Assembly: GCA_903888485.1 (NCBI GenBank)
Contig: CAISTS010000046.1
Location: forward strand, 1 to 64,000
Source: an uncultured bacterium
Lineage (GTDB): Bacteria; Pseudomonadota; Alphaproteobacteria; Rhodospirillales; Rhodospirillaceae
DNA: 64,000 bases
Direction: 5' to 3'
Shown here: piece by piece, positions 9,598 to 18,045 of the stretch
How positions within the stretch are numbered: position 1 is the first letter of the stretch
Layout of the letters: each line of letters begins with the position of its first letter
Translations under genes and position numbers: made by a program
The notes under the pieces: generated by a model
The model's input: only the letters and a program-made list of their open reading frames with translations
Database searches by the model: none
Told to the model about the DNA's origin: nothing

Positions 9598-11154
9598 TCA
9601 GGCCTCTACGGAAATGATGCCGAGCTCGGCGTACTTATCGAGCAGCGTGGTTTCGATCACCTTCAGCCGGTCGGTCAGCAGCTTCTCGACCTCGAATGGC
9701 TTGAGTTTCTTGCCGCCTATGACGACATCGCCGGCATCTGCGCCAAAGACTTTGGCTGCAACTTTGACAGCGTTCGTCGGCTGTTCGCAGCGCGCGAGCA
9801 ACAGCAGCGCGTCGATATTGGTCATCTCTACGCCCGTACCGGCGGCCGGCGCGGCGAGGGCAACGCGCGGCAGGCTCATGCCGAGCTCCTTGATCATGCC
9901 GCGGTTGGCTTGGTGCATCGAGAGCTTCGCGCCCTTTGGAACCTTCACCGGCGACGTGGTGTGCGAGAAGCTCATCACCTGACCACCGGCGGCGAGCAGG
10001 CGCGCCGCCTCGGCGCGGGTCCAGGGCGAGAGCCCGGCGAGGTTCGGGATGTCTTCCATGCCGCGCACGCTGAGCGCGCCCTTGGCAATGGTGTTCAGCA
10101 GGCTCGCGAAGGGCTCGTTCTGATAGCTGAGCTGGATGTCGCCGAAGGCGACCTCGCGGTCGATGGCGGGCAGCGGCTCGAGCGTGCCGAAGACCTGGTC
10201 CTGGTTGACCGCGAGCCATTCGTCTTCGGTCTTCAGAGACTCACCCTTGATCCAGACGTCGCGGCGGAAGGTCTCGTTGCGGATGAAGTCGCGTTTGGCC
10301 TCCAGCTCGGCGCGGCTGGTGACCGCGCGAAACTCGTCCTGCAGCTCCATGGCCACCGACAGGTCGACCATGTTGAGGAACAGGCGCGCACAGCCGGCGA
10401 ACCGCAGCCCGCGCTTTTCCATCATGTACTTGAGCTCGGCGAAGTAGAAGGCGCGCAGATGTTCGTTGAAGTACTCGTGCGCCATGTAGCGCGGGTCGAT
10501 GCGTTCCAATTCCTCCACGGCCTCGGCCAGCGCCGGGTTGTCGCGGAAGTATTTGACCTGCGCGTGCTTGAGGCGCTTCAGCCACTCAAGGCCGATGCGC
10601 GCGCGCTCCAGTGAATCGACACCGTCTTTGCTCAGTGAATAGACCATGTTGCGCATGGGCAGCTTCGCCGCCCAGCCGGGCATGGCGTTGCAGCCCGTGA
10701 GCAGGAACCCGCCGGGCTTGAGGCGCCGCGCGGCATCGTCGAGCACGGCGTCGCGCACGCTGTCGTTGATCCAAGACAAGACGCCGTGCATGACGGCGAA
10801 GTCCAAATCGGGCAGGTCGGTCGGTTTGAGGTCGGTGAAGCTGCGCTGCAGGAAATGCGCGTTGTTCAGCCCCATGCGCAACGCGAGAGTCTCGCCCGAG
10901 CGGATGTGGGCAGGCAAGAAATCCACGCCGTGGAACGAGGCATTGGGGTAACACGCGGCCAGCACGACGGCGGTGAGGCCGTTGCCGCATCCGTAGTCGC
11001 ACCAGGTGAAAGGTCCGTCCAAAGGCCGCGGGCGGAATCCGTTGGCAGCCGCCACCAAGTTCATATGGGTGGGCGCGTGGTCGCCATAGAACTCGGCGAC
11101 ATAGGCGGTATCGGTGACGTAGCCCTCGGTAGTTCCGCTCATGCCCTGGTCCAT
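9598..11154 (-). CDS. SAM-dependent methyltransferase with C-terminal regulatory domain
   Basis: A 518-residue two-part protein. The N-terminal class I fold has motif I at residues 51-60 (WCDYGCGNGL) and GVDFLPAH as motif II. The middle and C-terminal parts match the 'methyltransferase regulatory domain' architecture (PF10119), which also occurs in the rickettsial outer-membrane protein lysine methyltransferases PKMT1/2. Protein methylation is therefore possible but not shown. It is first in a tight operon with the OYE (1-base gap) and TauE exporter, divergent from the MFS gene across 61 bases. An internal ATG at 11142 could also be the start. Confidence 0.8.
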   Translation of the reverse strand: MDQGMSGTTEGYVTDTAYVAEFYGDHAPTHMNLVAAANGFRPRPLDGPFTWCDYGCGNGLTAVVLAACYPNASFHGVDFLPAHIRSGETLALRMGLNNAHFLQRSFTDLKPTDLPDLDFAVMHGVLSWINDSVRDAVLDDAARRLKPGGFLLTGCNAMPGWAAKLPMRNMVYSLSKDGVDSLERARIGLEWLKRLKHAQVKYFRDNPALAEAVEELERIDPRYMAHEYFNEHLRAFYFAELKYMMEKRGLRFAGCARLFLNMVDLSVAMELQDEFRAVTSRAELEAKRDFIRNETFRRDVWIKGESLKTEDEWLAVNQDQVFGTLEPLPAIDREVAFGDIQLSYQNEPFASLLNTIAKGALSVRGMEDIPNLAGLSPWTRAEAARLLAAGGQVMSFSHTTSPVKVPKGAKLSMHQANRGMIKELGMSLPRVALAAPAAGTGVEMTNIDALLLLARCEQPTNAVKVAAKVFGADAGDVVIGGKKLKPFEVEKLLTDRLKVIETTLLDKYAELGIISVEA

Positions 11155-11215
11155 GTAGACTTAAGTCGTGCGGGTTTTTGCATAACACGCCCGCGCGAGG
11201 GGGGGAATCGGTTCA

Positions 11216-12484
11216 ATGGGGTTGTTCAGCGCGAAGGCGCCGGCGTCGGGCCGGCTGCCGGTGTTCTCCTTCGCCATGCTGTTTGGCGTCGCCATCACCA
11301 TCGCGATCGGGAATGCCGGCATGCAGTCGCTGCTGCCGGCCATCGGCCGCGAGCTTGGCCTCGCCGACACCATGGTTTCGGCGATCTTCGCGCTCTCGGC
11401 CATCATGATGGTGGTCATGACGCCGTTCTGGGCGGTGCGCTCGGACCGCGTGGGCAGGAAGCCCATGCTGCTGGTGGGCCTTGCCGGTTTCGCGGTCTCC
11501 ATGACCATCTGGGGCATCGTCATCATGTTCGGCGCGCGCCAGATCATCGCGCCGATGGTGACCTTCGTTCTCCTGCTATTCGGGCGCGGCATCATGGGCG
11601 TCTTCATGGCGGCGCTGGCGCCGGCGCAGCAGGCTTATGTCGCCGAACGCACCGAAGCCGACGTGCGCACCCAGGCGATCTCGGCGCTGGCGGGTGCTTT
11701 TGGCTTCGGCATGATCTTCGGACCGCTGGTGGCGCCGCTGTTGGTGTTCCCAGTGGTGGGGCTCGCCGGCCCTTTATTCATTTTCGCCGCCTTCGGGCTC
11801 GTCGTGCTGGTGCTGGTGGTGCGCTGGCTGCCGGAGACCTGGCCGCCGCCGGGCTTCAAGCCCAAGGACCCCAATGCGGCCGAGACGCCAAAGGCCGCGC
11901 CCATCGTATTCGATGCACGCGTGCGCGGCTTTATGGTGGCCTGCCTGCTCGTCTCCGCGTGCCAGGTCGGCCTGACGCAGGCCGTGGGCTTCCTCGTCAT
12001 CGACGAACTCAAGGTGACCCCGGCGGAAGCGCTAGGTCCCATCGGCATCGCCATGACCGCCAGCGCCATCGCCACGGTGGCGGCGCAGTGGGGCCTCGTG
12101 CCGCTGCTGAAGATGAACCCACGTCAGCTCCTGCGCTGGGGCGCGGTGATGGCGGCCCTCGGCGCGGCCATGGTGGCGTTCACGCCCGCCTTCTGGGCGA
12201 TCGTCGTAGGCTTTGCGGTCTTCTCGCTCGGCGTTGCGTTCTTGCGTCCGGGCTACAGCGCGGGCGCCTCGCTGGCCGTGGGGCTCAGTGACCAGGCGCG
12301 CACCGCGGGCGCGATCATGTCGATCAGCGGCGGCGTCTTCATCCTCGGCCCCGTATTCATGGCGCTCTACGGCGTCCTGCACGCCGCGCCCTTCGTGCTC
12401 GCTGCGGTGCTGATGGCGGCGTTGCTGCTTTACGCGCTGGTCGATCCTGCCCTGAAGCGTGCCGGCGTCACCGCACAAGCATGA
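11216..12484 (+). CDS. Major facilitator superfamily transporter
   Basis: A 422-residue permease with about twelve hydrophobic segments. The loop 2-3 motif is WAVRSDRVGRKPML, the classical MFS motif A (G/S-x-x-x-D-R-x-G-R-K). Overall it resembles drug:H+ antiporters of the DHA1 type, but the substrate is unknown. A G-rich ribosome-binding site lies ahead of the ATG at 11216. Its stop codon overlaps the start of the next gene (ATGA), so the pair is coupled. Confidence 0.85.
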   Translation: MGLFSAKAPASGRLPVFSFAMLFGVAITIAIGNAGMQSLLPAIGRELGLADTMVSAIFALSAIMMVVMTPFWAVRSDRVGRKPMLLVGLAGFAVSMTIWGIVIMFGARQIIAPMVTFVLLLFGRGIMGVFMAALAPAQQAYVAERTEADVRTQAISALAGAFGFGMIFGPLVAPLLVFPVVGLAGPLFIFAAFGLVVLVLVVRWLPETWPPPGFKPKDPNAAETPKAAPIVFDARVRGFMVACLLVSACQVGLTQAVGFLVIDELKVTPAEALGPIGIAMTASAIATVAAQWGLVPLLKMNPRQLLRWGAVMAALGAAMVAFTPAFWAIVVGFAVFSLGVAFLRPGYSAGASLAVGLSDQARTAGAIMSISGGVFILGPVFMALYGVLHAAPFVLAAVLMAALLLYALVDPALKRAGVTAQA

Positions 12485-12996
12485 CGAAAAATCCCAAGGT
12501 CGTTGTCGTCAACGACCGCATGCAGAAACGCTATAAGTACCAGCTGGTCGCGCGGCGGGGCCGTGACTTCGATCCGGAGTTCAAGCCGGAATTGACCCCC
12601 GCCGAAATGCTGGCGCTTGGCGTCTTCGGCGGCAAGTACATGACCGACTGCCGCAAGGAGTTTCCCAAGAGCTGGTTCGCGCGCGCCAAGCTATCGCCCC
12701 AGGGCCGCGATAATGCGCTCAACTATTTCGGTGTCGATGCCAGCACGCCGCTATCTGTGTGGCGCAGGAACGGCTGGATCTATCACGAAGACCCGCGCGG
12801 CTGGTTCCAATGGTACTGCCGCTATTACATGGGCCGGCGCATTCCCGACGAAGACAAGCGCCAGATCAAACGCTGGAAGGCCTTCACTCGGCACGTCGCA
12901 CAAGTAAAGCGCGCCTGCGAACCCGGCGATCCCTTCTGCCGCCCGCGTCAGCGCCAGGCGCTGCTGCACTGGGCCTACGACAGCCGCAAAATCTGA
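12481..12996 (+). CDS. Conserved protein of unknown function (171 aa)
   Basis: I do not recognise a named family. It is soluble, basic and rich in Trp, Tyr and Arg, with no signal peptide or membrane segment. Notable stretches are GGKYMTDCRKEFP (residues 50-62) and EDPRGWFQWYCRYYMGRR (98-115), and two Cys near the C terminus (CEPGDPFC). The start overlaps the MFS stop by four bases, so it is translated with the transporter, and a strong terminator follows. Confidence 0.7.
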   Translation: MTKNPKVVVVNDRMQKRYKYQLVARRGRDFDPEFKPELTPAEMLALGVFGGKYMTDCRKEFPKSWFARAKLSPQGRDNALNYFGVDASTPLSVWRRNGWIYHEDPRGWFQWYCRYYMGRRIPDEDKRQIKRWKAFTRHVAQVKRACEPGDPFCRPRQRQALLHWAYDSRKI

Positions 12997-13002
12997 AAAG
13001 CA

Positions 13003-13030
13003 AAAGCCCCGCCGGTGAAGGCGGGGCTTT
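13003..13030. terminator. Bidirectional terminator between convergent genes
   Basis: An inverted repeat with arms AAAGCCCCGCC (13003-13013) and GGCGGGGCTTT (13020-13030), loop of six. It is flanked by A on one side and T on the other, so it can terminate both the 171-aa gene (+) and trxA (-). Confidence 0.85.
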
Positions 13031-13051
13031 GTTCGTTTGCCGCAGCGTGGA

Positions 13052-13366
13052 TTAGATCGACGACTGTACCCACTCGCGCAGCTTGCTTTCGGGCAGGGCG
13101 CCGACCTTGGTCGCGGCGACCTGGCCGCCCTTGAAGATCATCAGCGTCGGGATTCCGCGCACGCCGTACTGCGTCGGCGTCTGCGGATTGTCGTCGATGT
13201 TGATCTTGGCGATGGTCACCTTGCCGCCCATCTCGGCGGCGATCTTATCGAGCGACGGTGCGATTTGCTTACACGGACCGCACCACTCCGCCCAGAAGTC
13301 GACGAGGACCGGGCCTTCGGCCTTGAGGACGTCCTGCTCGAAGGATTGGTCGGAAACCTGTTTCAT
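13052..13366 (-). CDS. trxA: Thioredoxin
   Basis: A small cytoplasmic disulfide reductase of 104 residues with the active site WAEWCGPCK and the cis-Pro loop GIPTLMIF. The start MKQVSDQSF at 13366 gives the standard thioredoxin length; a longer in-frame extension upstream is inside the promoter and leader. It has a good promoter of its own and a shared terminator, so it is likely monocistronic. Confidence 0.95.
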   Translation of the reverse strand: MKQVSDQSFEQDVLKAEGPVLVDFWAEWCGPCKQIAPSLDKIAAEMGGKVTIAKINIDDNPQTPTQYGVRGIPTLMIFKGGQVAATKVGALPESKLREWVQSSI

Positions 13367-13403
13367 GGGGGCGCTGTCCTTAATGGGGGCTTGGGGTGGA
13401 TGG

Positions 13404-13432
13404 AATCTAGGGAGGGGTAACCGGTGCGTCAA
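13404..13432 (-). promoter_or_regulatory. trxA promoter
   Basis: On the minus strand TTGACG (13432-13427) and TAGATT (13409-13404) are separated by exactly 17 bases, close to the housekeeping consensus. The predicted start would give a leader of about 30 bases before the trxA ATG. Confidence 0.7.
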
Positions 13433-13502
13433 GCTGTGGAGAAACGGCTTCTCCGCTCTGCGGTTCCCTCGGAATAATCACCTTTCACGAACGCGCGATT
13501 GA

Positions 13503-14597
13503 CTAACTTCGCCACGAAAGCGTCACCGGCGTGATCGGATTTTTGGGCGCGCGGCCCTCGGCCTGGGCGGCGAGGAATTCGCGTTTCAGGCGGAAATACC
13601 AGCGTGTCTGGGTGTCGGCATCCTGGACCAGCACGGTTTTGGGATCGAAGGCGAGGCCTTCGACCATCGACATGACCGCGCGGCGGTCCTGGTCGAGGAA
13701 GCGCATTGCAATCGGGCGCATAATGGCGCGCATGATCGCCGCGCCCGGTACGTCCCAGTACATCACATGGTGGACTTCCGTGCGGTCGGCGGTGATGGGC
13801 GTGCAAGCCGTCAAGCCGCAGTAATTGTAGCGCGGCGTACGGGCGTGTTCGATGCGCACGGAAGGCAAGCGGTAGGAGATTTCGGTCTCCGGCGCGCCGC
13901 CCAGGAACAGCGCGTAGGCGCGGCTGTTGCGCGAGGCGGTGTGGCGGTCCATGCGCCAGCCGAGACCTTCGCTCTCGGGCAGGGGCGAGAAGGCTTTGTG
14001 CTTTTCATGAATGCTGGCTTCGTTGCGCCACAGTGACGAGCTGTGCACGAAGGCGCCGTGGGCCGGATCCATGAGGCCAATGACGGCCAAGTCGATGTTG
14101 CAGTCGAAGACCATCGACACATAAAGCTGACGCTTGTTGCCTATGGCGGGCACTTCGGGCACGGGCGGGAGTGCGCCGCGCTGTGTGCCCATGTAAATCC
14201 AGACGTTGCCTTGGTGCTCCCGGACCGGAAACACTTCGGCGCGGATGTCCCCCGGCTGGGGACGCTGTGCGGCGGTCTGCGACGGAATGGCGGTGCACTG
14301 GCCGTCGGTGCGGAAACGCCAGCCGTGGTAGGGGCACTCGACCTCGCGGCCGTCGAACTTGCCCTTGGACAACAGCGTGCCGCGATGCGGACAGGTGTCG
14401 CGCAGCGCAAAGACATTTCCGCCCGCGTCACGGCCGAGCAGTACCGGCTCGCCCAGCAGCGTGCGGTGCACGGCCTTGCCGCGCGCGAGCGCCGACGCCG
14501 GCGCGGCGTAATACCAGGCCTCGCGCAGCATGACGCCGCCCACGCCCAAACGATAGTCGGGCGCGGCGTGCGGCTGGTCGGGGCGGGTGTCGTCCAT
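13503..14597 (-). CDS. Rieske-type aromatic ring-hydroxylating oxygenase, alpha subunit
   Basis: A 364-residue non-haem iron oxygenase. The Rieske [2Fe-2S] site is Cys69-x-His71 (TCPHRG) with Cys88-x2-His91 (CPYHGW). The mononuclear iron site is the DPAHGAFVH segment (His-x4-His, with the preceding Asp bridging to the Rieske centre). Related single-gene enzymes include Rieske demethylases such as vanillate demethylase. No ferredoxin reductase is adjacent, so electron supply and substrate are unknown. It follows addA by only seven bases. Confidence 0.88.
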   Translation of the reverse strand: MDDTRPDQPHAAPDYRLGVGGVMLREAWYYAAPASALARGKAVHRTLLGEPVLLGRDAGGNVFALRDTCPHRGTLLSKGKFDGREVECPYHGWRFRTDGQCTAIPSQTAAQRPQPGDIRAEVFPVREHQGNVWIYMGTQRGALPPVPEVPAIGNKRQLYVSMVFDCNIDLAVIGLMDPAHGAFVHSSSLWRNEASIHEKHKAFSPLPESEGLGWRMDRHTASRNSRAYALFLGGAPETEISYRLPSVRIEHARTPRYNYCGLTACTPITADRTEVHHVMYWDVPGAAIMRAIMRPIAMRFLDQDRRAVMSMVEGLAFDPKTVLVQDADTQTRWYFRLKREFLAAQAEGRAPKNPITPVTLSWRS

Positions 14598-14604
14598 ATG
14601 GCGA

Positions 14605-17600
14605 CTATATCAAGCCCGCGTGGATGAGGGCAGCGTCCATGGCGGCTGCTTCCAGCTCCATGGTGAAGGGCCCGTCGGTCCACAGCAGCACGCAGCGAAT
14701 GCGGTGCTGAGGATAGATGGCGGTTAGCGCGGCGCGGTAGGTGGCCATCTGCAGCAAGTAAGCCGGATCGACCTTGGCGGCTTCGCGCGGCGGCGGGCGG
14801 TTGGTCTTGTAGTCGATGAGCCACACGTCGGTTGCGGTAACCGCGAGGCGATCGACCTGCGCCGAGATCACATGTTTGCCGACGAGGCCGGCGAGCGAGA
14901 CCTCGGCGCGGCTTCCGGGTGCGAACAGCGGCGCGAAGGCGGGATCGTCCAGGACGCGCAGGGTCTCGGCGACGATGGCCTCCATGGTCTCGGGTGCGAG
15001 ACCCCAAGCGGGGCGTTTGGCGAAAGCCTCGGCAGCGGCGCGCCGGCGCGCGGGCGGCAGATCGGGCAAGCTCTGCAGCAGGCGGTGGATAATGATGCCG
15101 CGCTGGTAGCGGTGTTTGCCGTCGTCCTTGAGTGGCGACAGCGCCGCGGGATCGGCGATAGCGCGGGACGGCGCAAGCGGGCGCGGCGGCGAAGCTTCGG
15201 CCGGTGCGGGTTTGCTCACCCAAGTGGGGATCGGCGCGGCGGTCTGCAGCGCGTCCGAGGTACGGTCGGGTTTGGGCGGCGCTGTCTGCGGCGAGGTCAC
15301 CCGCAGGATTTCGCCGTCCTTCTCCGCGCCGAGGCCCTTCAAGCCTTCAGCGACGAAGCCATACCATGTGCTGTCCGGCCGGCTGCTCCTCTTGCCCTGC
15401 CAGCCGCAGACGTACAGCCGGTCTTCGGCGCGCGTCATGGCGACGTAAAGCAGGCGATGATACTCGCGTTCCTGGGCTTGCTTGGCGAGGTCGCGCAGAC
15501 TTGCGGTGGCGGGGTCGAGTTCGTCGGCTTTGGCAGCCCAATACAGGAGTGGCGCGGCCTCATCGGTCCATAGCAGCGCGTCTCGCAAGGTCGGCGCCTG
15601 CGCCGTATCGGGCATGAACACGATGGGGGCCTGCAAGCCCTTGGCGCCGTGCACGGTGATGACGCGCACGGCATCGCCGCCGCTTTGCTCGAGGTCGCGC
15701 TTGATCTCGGTGTCGCCGGCCGCGAGCCAATGCAGGAACCCCTGCAAGCTCGGCGCGTGGGTGTTCTGGTAGGCGAGCGCGAGGTTCATGAACTCGTCGA
15801 TGGGGTCGTCGGCGTCGATGCCGAGGCGCGCGAGCAGCTTGCGCCGTCCGCCGCGCGCGACCAGCACATGGGCATAGAGGCCCGCAGGTGTGAGGTAGTC
15901 GGTCTTGGCAAGCAAGGCGGCCAGCTCTTCATAAGCTCGCCCGAAAGGCGACGCGCTACCGGCGTGCGCGGTCAGCGCTTCCCACAGGCTCTGCTTGCCG
16001 CGATCGTGAGCGACGGCGAAAAGCTCGTCTTCCGAGAAACCAATGAGTGGGCCCTTCAGCACAGCGGCGAGCGTAAGGTCGTCGTCGGGCAGCAGCAGGA
16101 ACTGGCCGAGGGCGACAAGGTCCATGATGGCGATCTGCTGCGTCAGCACCATGCGGTCAACACCGGCGACCGGGATATCCAGCTTCTTCAGCTGACGCAC
16201 CAGCTCCTCGACAAACCCTGTGCGCCGGCGCACAAGCACCATGATGTCGCCCGCGCGGACCCTGCGCGCGCGGGACGGCAGCATCTCGCCGCCCTTGATC
16301 ATGGCTTCGATTTTCTTGGCGATCTGCGCCGCCAAACGGTTCTGCGGCGAGTCGCCCTTGGTGCGTTCCACCGGCGGTTTCCAACTCGCCACTTCGTCGC
16401 CGGGCGCAGGCGCGATCAGCGGCCACAACTCGACAAGGCCGGCTTGGCCCATGCGCGCGACATAGTGGTGAATCTGTTCGTCGTCGCGGGCGACGCCGTA
16501 GCGCGCAGAGCCGCCGCTCTGGAAGGTGTGATCGACAACCTTCAAGACGGCATCGGTCGAACGGAACGAGACGTCCATTTCGACTTCGTCCCAGGGAATC
16601 CCGGCGGCTCTCAGTTTACCGCCGACCGCCGCGCGCTCTTTCTCGAAGCTCTCCGGCGCCGCGCCCTGGAAGCTGTAGATCGACTGTTTCTTGTCGCCCA
16701 CTGCGAACACGGTGCGCGGCTTTTCGCTGATGTCCTCGCGTCCCGCGCCGGCGAAGAACTCGTCGCGGATCGGCGCGACGATGGCCCACTGGTCGGGATT
16801 GGTGTCCTGCGCCTCGTCGATGAGGATGTGGTCGATGCCGCCGTCGAGCTTATAGAGCACCCAATCAGCCACACCAGGCTGTGCGAGCAGGAGGCGCGTG
16901 GTCTGGATAAGATCGTCGTAGTCCATCAATCCCCGGCGGATTTTCTCCAGCTCGAAGGTGTCGAGGACGTGAGCGCCGATGCGGATCAAGGCCGCGCTGG
17001 CTTCGGCGACGCGTAAGGCGCGCACCCGCGCGACCAGGGCCTCAAGGCGGGTGGCCTCGGCGAGTAAAACGCCACCCACTTCTGCAACAATCGCTTTTGT
17101 CGCCAATCTCTCGAACACAACACCTTCGATTGTAAGGAAGTGATCGGTATAGGCTTCAAATGTCGTCACGCGTAATGCCGGCGCCGCCAGCCAAGCGGCG
17201 ATGCCCGCGCCGCGTTTCTGGTCGGTTTTGGTGCCGCGCGCCATGACATCGACGATGCGGCGAAGATCGTCGCAAGCGAAGGCGCTGTCGTGGCAAGCCG
17301 TTTCAAGCAGTTGCGCTTCGGTCTCTCCCGGGATCAGGCCCAGCCGCGCGCGCATGGCGGCGAGGGCTTTATCGATGCCACCGCTGTCTTCGATCATGCG
17401 CTTGAGCTTGGCGCGCGCCGCGACCAGCGTCTGCATCAGTTCAAAGAAGTTGCTTTCGCGACAGCGCGCTGTAATGACCTGCAGCGCGGCGGCCAAATCC
17501 TCGTCGTCGCCGGCGTGGGCATGGGCGATGGTGTTTTCTAAAGCGCGCTCGAGCGCTTCCTGCGCATCCCTTTCGTCCATGAGGGCGAAATGCGGCGGCA

Positions 17601-18045
17601 CGCGCGCTTCCACGGGAAAACGGCGCAACAGCGACTGACAGAAGGCGTGCAGGGTCGAGATCTGAAGGCCGCCCGGCGCATCCAGCACTTCCGCGAACAG
17701 CCGCCGTGCGCGGCCTAGCAAGCGTTCAGCGGCTTTGCGGTCGGACGCCGCCGTCTGCTCGGGAAGCAGCGCGGCGATCTCGGCGAACAGCGCGTCCTCG
17801 CCCAGGGTCACCCAGGCGGCAAGGCGCGCGTTGATGCGGTTGCTCATCTCGGCGGCGGCGGCCTTGGTGAAGGTGAGGCACAGGATGCGCTGCGGCGCCG
17901 TGCCGGTGAGCAGCAGCGCGAGTACGCGCTCGGTCAGAACCTTGGTCTTGCCCGAACCGGCGGACGCACTAACCCAGACCGAGAGGCCCGGTTTGATCGC
18001 GCGCGCCTGCTCACGCGTGGCAATGGAAATAGGATCGGCGGTCAT
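14605..18045 (-). CDS. addA: AddA helicase-nuclease subunit
   Basis: A UvrD/Rep-like superfamily 1 helicase fused to a RecB-family nuclease, 1146 residues. With AddB it resects double-strand breaks for RecA loading. Walker A is SASAGSGKT (residues 26-34), Walker B is ILIDEAQDTNPDQW, and the C terminus has the nuclease D...DYKTN motif. The ATG at 18045 overlaps the addB stop (ATGA) and is chosen over the ATG 24 bases upstream. AddAB replacing RecBCD is normal for Alphaproteobacteria. Confidence 0.95.
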   Translation of the reverse strand: MTADPISIATREQARAIKPGLSVWVSASAGSGKTKVLTERVLALLLTGTAPQRILCLTFTKAAAAEMSNRINARLAAWVTLGEDALFAEIAALLPEQTAASDRKAAERLLGRARRLFAEVLDAPGGLQISTLHAFCQSLLRRFPVEARVPPHFALMDERDAQEALERALENTIAHAHAGDDEDLAAALQVITARCRESNFFELMQTLVAARAKLKRMIEDSGGIDKALAAMRARLGLIPGETEAQLLETACHDSAFACDDLRRIVDVMARGTKTDQKRGAGIAAWLAAPALRVTTFEAYTDHFLTIEGVVFERLATKAIVAEVGGVLLAEATRLEALVARVRALRVAEASAALIRIGAHVLDTFELEKIRRGLMDYDDLIQTTRLLLAQPGVADWVLYKLDGGIDHILIDEAQDTNPDQWAIVAPIRDEFFAGAGREDISEKPRTVFAVGDKKQSIYSFQGAAPESFEKERAAVGGKLRAAGIPWDEVEMDVSFRSTDAVLKVVDHTFQSGGSARYGVARDDEQIHHYVARMGQAGLVELWPLIAPAPGDEVASWKPPVERTKGDSPQNRLAAQIAKKIEAMIKGGEMLPSRARRVRAGDIMVLVRRRTGFVEELVRQLKKLDIPVAGVDRMVLTQQIAIMDLVALGQFLLLPDDDLTLAAVLKGPLIGFSEDELFAVAHDRGKQSLWEALTAHAGSASPFGRAYEELAALLAKTDYLTPAGLYAHVLVARGGRRKLLARLGIDADDPIDEFMNLALAYQNTHAPSLQGFLHWLAAGDTEIKRDLEQSGGDAVRVITVHGAKGLQAPIVFMPDTAQAPTLRDALLWTDEAAPLLYWAAKADELDPATASLRDLAKQAQEREYHRLLYVAMTRAEDRLYVCGWQGKRSSRPDSTWYGFVAEGLKGLGAEKDGEILRVTSPQTAPPKPDRTSDALQTAAPIPTWVSKPAPAEASPPRPLAPSRAIADPAALSPLKDDGKHRYQRGIIIHRLLQSLPDLPPARRRAAAEAFAKRPAWGLAPETMEAIVAETLRVLDDPAFAPLFAPGSRAEVSLAGLVGKHVISAQVDRLAVTATDVWLIDYKTNRPPPREAAKVDPAYLLQMATYRAALTAIYPQHRIRCVLLWTDGPFTMELEAAAMDAALIHAGLI

